This document shows positions 10,140 through 17,516 of a DNA stretch of 64,000 bases, one piece after another; within the stretch, counting starts at the first letter, position 1, and the number at the start of each line of letters is the position of its first letter. Made by a program: the position numbers and the translations under genes. Location of the stretch: contig JADJXS010000001.1 of assembly GCA_016710275.1 (NCBI GenBank), forward strand, positions 1,550,001 to 1,614,000. The letters are read 5' to 3'. Origin of the DNA: Phycisphaerales bacterium (GTDB lineage: Bacteria; Planctomycetota; Phycisphaerae; UBA1845; Fen-1342). Below the pieces are notes generated by a model, which saw nothing but the letters and a program-made list of their open reading frames with translations, ran no database searches and was not told the origin of the DNA.

Positions 10140-10740
10140 CGGGCGCGGTCCACCGGCTGAAGCCGGTGGCAAACACTGGCCGGCTGAAGCCGGCCTTGCG
10201 GGCAATGGTGCTCGCGAGAGATTGCACTGTTCGAGAGCAGTGGGATATTGAACCGCACTGCTCAAGGTCAGTGGGACACACAAACCGGCTGAAGCCGGCT
10301 GAAAATGACAGAAGGGGGTGAGGGATGGCGCGGTCCACCGGCTGAAGCCGGCTGAAAGAGAAAGAGGGGGGCGGGATGGCGCGGTCCACCGGCTGAAGCC
10401 GGTTGAGAAAGAAATAGGGGGGTGTGGGATGGCGCGGTCCACCGGCTGAAGCCGGTGGCAAACACTGGCCGGCTGAAAGCCGGCCTTGCGGGCACTGGTA
10501 CTCGCAGAAGGATTGCAGTGCTCAAGTGCAGCGGCGCACAGAACCGCGCTGCTCAAGAGCGGGGGGTCATTGAATCGCATTGCTCAGGAGCAGCGGCGCA
10601 CAGAACCGCACTGCTCAAGAGCAGAGGGACATTGAACCGCTCTGCTCAAGTGCAGTGGCACACGGCCGGGTGTGAGCTGGTCGGCTTCAGCCGACCGGCG
10701 GTTGCCACCCGCTTCAGCGGGTGGTGGTCGCAGAACACTT
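10140..10740. repeat. REP-like array of short palindromes between convergent genes
   Basis: The 612 bp between the Nudix gene and rluD contain no plausible gene. CCGGCTGAAGCCGG, a hairpin with a TGAA loop, occurs six times exactly (near 10153, 10182, 10284, 10339, 10388, 10443), once with an extra A (10470), and in related forms near 10682 and 10710. A second hairpin, of the type CTGCTCAAGAGCAG, occurs about six times at 10253-10655. A ~70-nt block containing two of the first hairpins is duplicated at 10143-10214 and 10434-10504. The layout resembles clustered REP/BIME elements. They may act as bidirectional transcription stops here. No REP-type transposase gene is in the window. Confidence 0.75.
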
Positions 10741-10751
10741 CCAAGACCGCT

Positions 10752-11807
10752 CTAGGTCGTTCCGCCGCGGGTCGGTTTCATGCGGTGGCGGCGGAGCAAT
10801 TGCACCAGCGTGCGGAATCCGTCGCGGAAGGGGGCTTCGAGCGCCATATCCTCTCCCGTGATCGGGTGCTTGAATTCCAGCTTCCAGGCGTGCAGCGCCT
10901 GGTGCGACAGGAACGGCTCGCGCGAGCCGGCGCCCGCGATGGCCGCCTCGCTGACCGGCCGACCGCCGTACATGGTGTCGCCGCAGATGGGGTGGCCCAG
11001 GTGGGACATGTGCACGCGCAACTGGTGCGTGCGCCCGGTGCGCGGCATGAGCTTCACGAGCGTGTAGCCGTCGTAGCGCTCCATCACCTGGTAAACGGTC
11101 TGCGCGTCCTTGCCGATGTCGATCTTGTTCTCTTTCACCATCACGGCGAATTTCTCGCGCACCACCGGGTGCACGCCGATCGGCGCGTCGATCAGGTCGC
11201 TGTCCAGATGCGGGGCGCCCTCGACCACCGCCATGTAGGTCTTGCGAACGGTGCGCCGCTCGAATTGCAGCGACATGCGCCAGTGCGCTTCGTCCTGCTT
11301 GGCGCAGACCATGATGCCGGTGGTGTTCTTGTCGAGGCGATGGACGATGCCGGGGCGGAAGGGATCATCGCCGTGGCTCAGGCCGCTGGCGCAGTGGTAG
11401 GCCAGCGCATTGGCGATGGTGCCGGTCTGGTCGCCGCGCGCGGGGTGGCAGATGATCCCGACCTGCTTGTTGATCGCAATCAGGTGCTCGTCCTCGAAGA
11501 GCACGTCGAGCGGGATGTTCTCCGGGACGATCTCGCGCGGCTCAGGCGGCGGCAGCAGCAGGTCCACCACGTCGCCGCCCATCATCTCGTAGCTGGCCTT
11601 GGTCGGGCGGCCGTTCACCGTTACCGCGCCCTGGTTGATCAGCCGCTGAATGGCCGTGCGGGAGAGGTGCGGAAAGCGCCCGTGGAGGTACTTGTCGAGG
11701 CGGCGGCCGGGCAGGCGCCGCCGGATGCGGATGCGCACATGCTCCGCGCTCGCTTCATCCAGCGGGATGGGGCGCTCGAGAATGTCGTCTTCGTCGCGTT
11801 CGGGCAC
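10752..11807 (-). CDS. rluD: 23S rRNA pseudouridine synthase, RluD family
   Basis: The 351-residue protein has an S4 RNA-binding domain at about residues 28-90 (RLDKYLHGRFPHLSRTAIQRL) and a pseudouridine synthase domain with the catalytic Asp in GIVHRLDKNTTGI. The closing signature RTHQLRVHMSHLGHPI is also present. RluD-type enzymes isomerise uridines in 23S rRNA helix 69 during ribosome assembly. The assignment to RluD rather than RluC is by length and S4 domain, so the exact target site is inferred. The start is a GTG at 11807, 15 bp after the stop of the upstream coiled membrane protein, so the three minus-strand genes 13189-10752 look like an operon. Confidence 0.87.
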   Translation of the reverse strand: MPERDEDDILERPIPLDEASAEHVRIRIRRRLPGRRLDKYLHGRFPHLSRTAIQRLINQGAVTVNGRPTKASYEMMGGDVVDLLLPPPEPREIVPENIPLDVLFEDEHLIAINKQVGIICHPARGDQTGTIANALAYHCASGLSHGDDPFRPGIVHRLDKNTTGIMVCAKQDEAHWRMSLQFERRTVRKTYMAVVEGAPHLDSDLIDAPIGVHPVVREKFAVMVKENKIDIGKDAQTVYQVMERYDGYTLVKLMPRTGRTHQLRVHMSHLGHPICGDTMYGGRPVSEAAIAGAGSREPFLSHQALHAWKLEFKHPITGEDMALEAPFRDGFRTLVQLLRRHRMKPTRGGTT

Positions 11808-11822
11808 GGCGAACCCGCCCCG

Positions 11823-12701
11823 CTACGGGGTGCCCGGCTGGGCCGGCGGCGTCTCGCCTTCGGCGGGCGGCGCCTCGCCGGCCGGCGCTTGGCCGGGCGC
11901 GTCGGTCGCGGGAGCTTCACCCGAAGGGGCGGCAGGCGCTTCGCCTTCCGGCTCACCGGCAGGCGGTGGTTCGGATGGCTGCTGCGGCGGCGTCTGCGGG
12001 ACGGGCGGCAGGGAGCCGGGGTTTGAGAGGATCGCCTCGGTGATGGTGCGCGGCGCTCCCGTGTCCACGGGCGCGGTGGCGGGAACGGGGCGGCTGCCGG
12101 GGATGAAGGTCACCGGTTTGCTGATCTGGTCCAGAGAGTCCAGCTTGACGCGCGATAGGTCGTAAGCCGGGTAGCCGCGATAGGCGTCATTGGCGACGAT
12201 TCGCTCGTAGATCGCCTTGGCGCGATCGAACTCGCCGAGGGACTCGTGGATTTGGGACATGGCGTAGTCGAGCGCGATGCGCTGCTGCGGGCGTGCGGAG
12301 GCGGGAGCGCCCTGCAGCGCCGCAGCGACTTCGCGCATGAGCGCGTCGTGCTGAGCGGGGTCGCCGACCGCGCGGGTGTTGAGCGCTTTGGCCAGCCGCA
12401 GCCGGGCCGCCACCTGGAAGTCGGCGTTCGGCTGGGCTGCGATCAGTTCGCGAATCTTTGCGACCGGATCCAGCTCGGGAGTGGCCGGCGCGTCGCGGTC
12501 GATGCGGTACAGCTCGGACCACGAACGACTGATCGCGGCCTCGCGGCCGGCGGTCCAGAGCTTGTATCCGGCGACCAGGCCGATCAGCACGACGAGAATG
12601 CCGATTGTCTGAAGCCACTTCCGCGCTTCGACGTTCTTCAGCTTGCCCAGTGCCGCGGCCAGCTCGTTCTGCTTCAGTTGGTGACGCGTTTCGGCGTCCA
12701 T
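11823..12701 (-). CDS. single-pass membrane protein with TPR-like domain and Pro/Ala tail
   Basis: The protein has about 292 residues. It has one transmembrane segment near residues 28-48 (TIGILVVLIGLVAGYKLW) and a helical periplasmic domain resembling the TPR-like fold of YfgM-type proteins (RLRLAKALNTRAV, EFDRAKAIYERIV). The last ~70 residues are Pro, Ala and Glu-rich and disordered. The frame is open further upstream, but ATG 12701 has GGAG at 6 nt. A role as an envelope chaperone or scaffold accessory is only an analogy to YfgM. It sits between a lipoprotein gene and rluD, 20 bp from the former. Confidence 0.7.
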   Translation of the reverse strand: MDAETRHQLKQNELAAALGKLKNVEARKWLQTIGILVVLIGLVAGYKLWTAGREAAISRSWSELYRIDRDAPATPELDPVAKIRELIAAQPNADFQVAARLRLAKALNTRAVGDPAQHDALMREVAAALQGAPASARPQQRIALDYAMSQIHESLGEFDRAKAIYERIVANDAYRGYPAYDLSRVKLDSLDQISKPVTFIPGSRPVPATAPVDTGAPRTITEAILSNPGSLPPVPQTPPQQPSEPPPAGEPEGEAPAAPSGEAPATDAPGQAPAGEAPPAEGETPPAQPGTP

Positions 12702-12721
12702 CGTTGCTCCAGTCGTGAGGG

Positions 12722-13189
12722 TCAGTTGCCGGGCCACTTGGGCGGGGGCGGGGCCGCTTCGCCGGAGTCCGTCGACGGACGAACTTCGACATCGATCCGC
12801 GTGCCGCGCCCGCTGCGGCTGATTCGCACGTCGCAGCGCTCGGTCGCGCTGCCGTATCGCAATTCGTACACACCGCCGATGAGCCGCTCGTCCTGCAGGC
12901 TCCAGCCGCCGGTGGGCATGTAATTCTTGAAGAACTCGTAGACGCTGGTGCGCTCCGCGCGGCCGGAGAACTCGCACTGGGCAAAGCGGATCTGCCCGTT
13001 GCTCGAAATCCGGCTGCGGTCATCGACCAGCTCGAATCCGTTCGGAAGCGGTACGTTCTGCAGAACGGGATGCTGAACCGGCGAACCGGCGCGGCCGTCC
13101 GACACGGTTGAGCCGACCGAGCAGCCGCTCACCAGCAGCGCGACTACGCCCAGAATCGGGGCGAAGATTGTGCGAAAACGGCTGTGCAT
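12722..13189 (-). CDS. small lipoprotein of unknown function
   Basis: The 155-residue product begins MHSRFRTIFAPILGVVALL and has a lipobox (LVSGC), so it should be lipid-anchored. The mature part has one compact domain (PLPNGFELVDDRSRIS, YEFFKNYMPTGGWSLQDE) that resembles planctomycete lipoproteins described only as hypothetical (DUF-type). ATG 13189 has GGAG at 8 nt and heads the three-gene operon with the membrane TPR protein and rluD. I cannot assign a biochemical role. Confidence 0.7.
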   Translation of the reverse strand: MHSRFRTIFAPILGVVALLVSGCSVGSTVSDGRAGSPVQHPVLQNVPLPNGFELVDDRSRISSNGQIRFAQCEFSGRAERTSVYEFFKNYMPTGGWSLQDERLIGGVYELRYGSATERCDVRISRSGRGTRIDVEVRPSTDSGEAAPPPPKWPGN

Positions 13190-13414
13190 GCGGGCTTCTC
13201 CGACAAGTACCGTGAACCGGGTATTGTGACGCCCGCGGCGGGGAACGTCAAATTTGACCGCCGCCCAGGCGGGAATCAAAGGCCGGGAACTGGTTGGGGG
13301 GAACGGGAGGGCGAACGTGAGATCACGGCGCCGGCTTTGGCCGGCTTCTGATTACCCGGATAAGCTCCCACCGGCGTCGGACTCGGACATCCTGCCCTCC
13401 TCGGGGAATGCAAG

Positions 13415-14402
13415 ATGCGTCGGACCATGCTGTTCGGGCTTGTGACGGTTACCGTCGTGGTCGGCGCGTGCTCACGCACGACAGACCCGAATGCGAATGG
13501 GACGCGGCCGGTGGAAAGTCGGCCTGCCGCGGGCCATGACTCCACGATCGGCCCGCCGGCGCTGGATGCCACCGTGCCGGCTGACTACCCGGGCCTTCAT
13601 AACGTCGTGGCGTACGCGCCGCAGATGTACAGCGGCTCGGTTCCCGAGGGCGAGGCCGGTTTCGACACGCTTGCGGCCTGGGGTGTGCGAACCGTAATCT
13701 CGGTTGACGGTGCGCGGCCGGACCTGGCCGCCGCCAAGGCGCGCGTCATGCGCTATGTGCATCTGCCGATCAGCTACAACGGGATGACCCGCGAGCGGAC
13801 GCCGGAGCTGGCGCGGGCGCTGCGCGACCTGCCCACGCCGATCTACATGCACTGCCATCATGGGCGTCACCGCAGCGCGGGTGCGCTGGGGGGGGGCCGC
13901 GGTGACGCTGGGCGTGATCTCGTCGGACGCGGCGGTCGGCCGCATGAAAGTGTCCGGCACGTCGCCGAGTTATCCGGGGCTGTATCGCTGCGTTCAGACG
14001 GCCTCCGAGGTGCCGAACGCGATTCTCGACCTCGCGAGTGCGGAATTTCCGGAGACGTGGCAGACGAGCGACATGGTCAGCGCGATGGTGGCAGTTGACG
14101 AGGCGTATGAGCTGCTGGTGGCGGTCGAGAAGGCAGGTTGGGTGGTGCCAAAGGACCATCCCGACGTGGTGCCGGCGGCGGAAGCCGGGCGGCTGGCCGA
14201 TCTGATGCGCGTCCTGATTGAGGACAAGGAGACGCTGACGCATCCGGCGGAGTTTGCCGACATGCTGCGCGAGTCGTCATCGCTCGCATCCGCGATTGAA
14301 GAGGCGCTGGTTGCAGGCGGCGCCGTTCGTGAGCAACTCAGCGAGTCGTTTGCTCGCATTACGACGCTTTGCAAGGATTGCCACGTCAAATACCGCAATT
14401 GA
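13415..14402 (+). CDS. lipoprotein fusing a tyrosine/dual-specificity phosphatase to a class II cytochrome c; frameshifted
   Basis: The N-terminus has a lipobox (VVVGACS). Residues ~55-165 form a phosphatase domain with the catalytic P-loop C-x5-R in HCHHGRHRS (Cys147, Arg153). After a run of nine G at 13888-13896 the frame is lost and the short form ends at 14098. The next frame carries the natural continuation: a helical domain ending in TLCKDCHVKYRN, a single c-type haem site at the extreme C-terminus as in cytochrome c-prime. Eight G instead of nine would give one ~328-residue protein. ATG 13415 has GGGGA at 7 nt. The frameshift may be a sequencing error, a real mutation or a phase-variable switch. 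An exported phosphatase-cytochrome fusion is unusual. Confidence 0.75.
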
Positions 14403-14703
14403 CGGGTGTCTGTCCGGGAGCGGCGGGGTGGTCCAATAAAACCGGAATCAGACGGCAGGGGGTGGCTGCCGGAATGGCAGGTTGGCCTTTCCGGGCTGGG
14501 TGCTCGGCTTCCTGGCTGACATGTGCGCAACATATTGAAATATATGATCTTGCGACTGTGGTGGCCCGGCCCGGCCGGTACCGGTCGCTGCGGCACTGAA
14601 TTTGCACAGGGGTAGGGCACGCATCCGTACGGAATCCGTGATTCCACTGGCGGTTACGCGCGGTTATTGGCATAATCCGTTTTTCGACGCAGGAGTCGGA
14701 CCG
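14403..14703 (+). promoter_or_regulatory. intergenic region upstream of groES
   Basis: No gene is apparent in these 301 bp. An AT-rich patch (ACATATTGAAATATATGAT, 14529-14547) contains a small inverted repeat. A possible -10 box CATAAT lies at 14671-14676, 27 bp before the groES ATG, with only a weak -35. No CIRCE inverted repeat (TTAGCACTC-N9-GAGTGCTAA) is visible, so HrcA control is not supported. Confidence 0.3.
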
Positions 14704-15000
14704 ATGAGCAAGGTAGGGATCCGCCCGCTGGGCGACAAAGTGCTGGTGAAGCGCCTTGAGGCGCAGTCGAAGACTGCGGGCGGGATCGTGCTGCCGGATT
14801 CCGCGAAGGAGAAGCCCAAGCGCGGGAAGGTGTTGAGCGTGGGTGAGGGGCGTCTGCTGGACAACGGCAAGCGCTCTCCGCTTCAGGTTCGGGACGGCGA
14901 CACCGTGCTGTTCAGCAGTTACGCGGGTACCGAGGTGAAGGTGAACGGCGAGGAGATGCTCATCATGGATGAGAACGACATCCTCGCGGTGGTCGGATAG
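14704..15000 (+). CDS. groS: co-chaperonin GroES
   Basis: The 98-residue protein matches GroES throughout: IRPLGDKVLVKRLEAQSKTA, the mobile-loop region GGIVLPDSAKEKPKRGKV, and the closing GEEMLIMDENDILAVV. GroES caps the GroEL ring during ATP-driven folding of client proteins in the cytoplasm. ATG 14704 follows GCAGGAG at 8 nt. No groEL follows; the next gene is a small unknown ORF. Planctomycetes often carry several groES/groEL copies at separate loci, so a partner elsewhere is expected. Confidence 0.94.
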   Translation: MSKVGIRPLGDKVLVKRLEAQSKTAGGIVLPDSAKEKPKRGKVLSVGEGRLLDNGKRSPLQVRDGDTVLFSSYAGTEVKVNGEEMLIMDENDILAVVG

Positions 15001-15052
15001 CGCCGACTCGCAGCGCGCGCCTGGCGCGGGTCGGCGGAAAGAGAGGCAAGCC

Positions 15053-15289
15053 ATGAACGCGGAGTTGACTCGCAGCGTTTCGGATGCTGTCTCGGTGGTC
15101 AATGAGCACGCCGGTGCGGCGTGCGTGCGCCTCTGGTTCGCGGACGATCCCGCCGAGATTGACTTCGTCGCCAGCTCGGCTTCGCTCGCCGGCGATCAGT
15201 TCCAGTTCCGCTCCGGCTTTGAGACGTACACCGGCGCCGTCGGCGACCTCAAGCAGATCAAGGTGGAAGTGATCGGCCGTCCCCACTGA
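15053..15289 (+). CDS. small hypothetical protein
   Basis: A 78-residue acidic protein (MNAELTRSVSDAVSVVNEHAG ... KVEVIGRPH) starting at an ATG preceded by AAAGAGAGG. It lies 52 bp behind groES on the same strand and may be co-transcribed. It has no signal peptide or membrane segment. I do not recognise a family. Codon use and the ribosome site make it a credible gene. Confidence 0.6.
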   Translation: MNAELTRSVSDAVSVVNEHAGAACVRLWFADDPAEIDFVASSASLAGDQFQFRSGFETYTGAVGDLKQIKVEVIGRPH

Positions 15290-15298
15290 CGGCCGGTT

Positions 15299-15889
15299 TC
15301 ATTTCCCGCAGGCTGCACCGCCGGGGCCGCACGGGCCTTGCGCAGGGGGCCGGTTCCACGGCATTTTTCCGATCAGCATCGCCATCCCGCACGTTCCGCT
15401 CGCGCCGGCGAAGATCAACCCGGCGCCCATGAACCCGCTGACGATCAGAAACCAGGGCGATACGAACGCGCCGAGCAGCGTGCCGCTGAGGACCAGCGTG
15501 CCGATGGACATGTGCGTCTGACGGAGTACGTCGATCCGCGGTGCGCCCGGCGCACGTTCAACCGTCAATCCGGCCGATTTCCAGCCCTCGATCCCTCCGG
15601 CCAGGTGGAAAACCGGCTCATCCGACGCGCGGAACCTACGGGCCGCATCCGCGCTGCGCCGGCCGGTGCGGCAGTAGAACACCACGCGCCGATCCCCATG
15701 GCGCTCGCGCACGCGCTGCGCGTCGAAAGCGGAGAGCGCGGCGTTCTCGCTGGGAAGGATGCGCTCGGCGGCGTGCTCGAAGTCCTCGCGCACGTCGACC
15801 AGATCGGCCTGGCCGTGGGCGAGCCAGTCGGCGAGCATCCGCGGCGCCACGTCCACGACCGGGTTGTTTGGAGTAGGAGAGGCGCTCAT
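15299..15889 (-). CDS. rhodanese with C-terminal two-helix membrane anchor (YgaP-like)
   Basis: The 196-residue protein has a rhodanese domain at about residues 15-115 with an active-site loop beginning at Cys in VVFYCRTGRRS. It is followed by a DUF2892-type segment with two membrane helices (LVLSGTLLGAFVSPWFLIV and FMGAGLIFAGASGTCGMAML). This is the YgaP architecture: a membrane-bound sulfurtransferase carrying a persulfide on the Cys. Its ATG overlaps the stop of the MBL-rhodanese gene (ATGA), so the two are translationally coupled and probably handle the same sulfane-sulfur substrate. Confidence 0.85.
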   Translation of the reverse strand: MSASPTPNNPVVDVAPRMLADWLAHGQADLVDVREDFEHAAERILPSENAALSAFDAQRVRERHGDRRVVFYCRTGRRSADAARRFRASDEPVFHLAGGIEGWKSAGLTVERAPGAPRIDVLRQTHMSIGTLVLSGTLLGAFVSPWFLIVSGFMGAGLIFAGASGTCGMAMLIGKMPWNRPPAQGPCGPGGAACGK

Positions 15890-17364
15890 GCCGGCACCTC
15901 CCGCTGAACGGCAGGTTCGCGGACGATCGGCGCGCGCGCCCGTTCCCAGGCCATGATCCCGCCGGCCAGGTTCATCACGGTCAGCCCCTCGCGCTGCAGC
16001 AACGCGGCCGCGCGGGCGGAGCGCGCTCCGCTGCGACAGCCGACGACCAGCGGCTTGTCGCGCGGCACTTCGTCCAGCCGTCCGGCCAGCCGGATGTGGG
16101 CGATGTTCTGCGCGCCCGGGGCGTGACCTGCGACGAATTCGGCCGCGCGGCGCACGTCGAGATAGTTCACGCGGCCGGCGGCCAGCGCCTCGGCTGCGGC
16201 GGTCGCGCTGATTTCGGGGATGGTCACAAGGTGCGCGGCGGAGCCGGCATCGGCGGCCGCTGCGTTTATCTCCGCGGCCGGGCACCAGCCTCGCAACTGA
16301 TCGACGCCGACGCGGATCAGGTCGCGGACCGCTTCCTCGAGATGCTCCGCGTCGATCACGAGGAATACGTCTTCCTCGGGGCGGATCATCGAAGCCGCCT
16401 CGGTGTTGAAGGCGTTCGACAGCGGAAACGAAAGTGCCCCCGGAATGTGCCCGTAGGCGAAATCGTCCCAACTCCGCGTGTCGGCGATGGCGACGCGCTT
16501 TGCGTCGAGGCGCGCGAGGTCGGCCATTGCGATCTGCGGCGGGAACGGGACACATCCCAGCAGCGGCGGACCGACGCGGTTCAGGTGCTTCATGCGAGCG
16601 AAGTAGAGCGGCGGCTCCGGCTGATCGCGGAGGATGAAGTTGACGAAGGTGCGTTCATCGGCGGTTGCGGCGCGGATAGCGGGGTTGTAGCGGCGCTCGT
16701 AGCCGATCGTGCTGGTGGGCACCGCGCCAAGGGCCTTTCCGCAGGCGCTGCCCGCGCCGTGGGCCGGCCAGACCTGCACATAATCGGGAACGAAACTCAG
16801 CTTGGAGACGGTGGCGAAGAGGCGCCGGGCCGCGGGTTCCATCGCGCCGGTCTGTCCGGCCGCCGTCTCCAGCAGATCGGGCCGGCCGAGGTCGCCGACG
16901 AAGATGAAATCGCCGGAGGCCATGCCCATCGGCTCCGAAGCGCCGGCGCCGCGGTCGGTGACGAGGAATGCGATGTGCTCGGGCGTGTGACCGGGGGTGT
17001 GCATGACGCGCAGCTCGATCAGGCCGATGGAGAAGGTGTCGCCGTCGCGCAGCCGCTGGTGCAGGTAGGAGCCGCCGGCGACGCGCGCATCGAGCCACTC
17101 GGAGCGCCAGTCGAGTCCGCCCTCGTCGGAAACATACACTTTCGCCCCGATCGCTTCCGCCAGCTCGCGCGCTCCGGAGACGAAGTCGGCGTGGATGTGC
17201 GTTTCCGCGACCGCGACGATGCGCAGGCCGTTTTCGGCGGCGAGGCGGATGTAGCGGTCCACGTCGCGCTCGGGGTCGATCACGATCGCCTCCCCGCTGC
17301 GCTGGCAACCGATCAGGTACGCCGCTTGCGCGAGCTTCTCGTCGTAGATCATGCGCATGAACAT
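15886..17364 (-). CDS. MBL-fold persulfide dioxygenase-like protein with rhodanese domains
   Basis: The 492-residue protein begins with a metallo-beta-lactamase domain of the persulfide dioxygenase/glyoxalase II type: AETHIHADFVSGARELA, then VMHTPGHTPEHIAFLV and VFVGDLGRPDLLE provide the metal ligands. Two rhodanese-like domains follow. The first lacks a catalytic Cys and the second has it in VVGCRSGARSARA. Such fusions oxidise glutathione or protein persulfides and pass sulfur to rhodaneses. ATG 17364 is preceded by GAGGAG at a suitable distance; a longer frame reaches 17595 but would add a low-complexity Arg-rich leader. It forms an operon with the membrane rhodanese downstream. Confidence 0.87.
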   Translation of the reverse strand: MFMRMIYDEKLAQAAYLIGCQRSGEAIVIDPERDVDRYIRLAAENGLRIVAVAETHIHADFVSGARELAEAIGAKVYVSDEGGLDWRSEWLDARVAGGSYLHQRLRDGDTFSIGLIELRVMHTPGHTPEHIAFLVTDRGAGASEPMGMASGDFIFVGDLGRPDLLETAAGQTGAMEPAARRLFATVSKLSFVPDYVQVWPAHGAGSACGKALGAVPTSTIGYERRYNPAIRAATADERTFVNFILRDQPEPPLYFARMKHLNRVGPPLLGCVPFPPQIAMADLARLDAKRVAIADTRSWDDFAYGHIPGALSFPLSNAFNTEAASMIRPEEDVFLVIDAEHLEEAVRDLIRVGVDQLRGWCPAAEINAAAADAGSAAHLVTIPEISATAAAEALAAGRVNYLDVRRAAEFVAGHAPGAQNIAHIRLAGRLDEVPRDKPLVVGCRSGARSARAAALLQREGLTVMNLAGGIMAWERARAPIVREPAVQREVPA

Positions 17365-17516
17365 GCAGCCGGCTCCTCGAGCTACCTCCCCACGGGGGAA
17401 TTGTAGCGGCCGGCCGAGCATCGACCGGCGCTTGCCGAGGCCCGGCGGCGTGACTACGCTCTCCCGACCGCGGGCGCGATTCGCCCGCAGCCGCCCTGTT
17501 TCAGCGGGAATCATGC

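Noticed and set aside
10422..12026. 534-codon frame opposite rluD
   Set aside because: It runs through hairpin repeats and is antisense to a clear gene.
14403..14703. CIRCE or sigma54 control of groES
   Set aside because: No CIRCE inverted repeat and no GG-N10-GC promoter at a suitable place.
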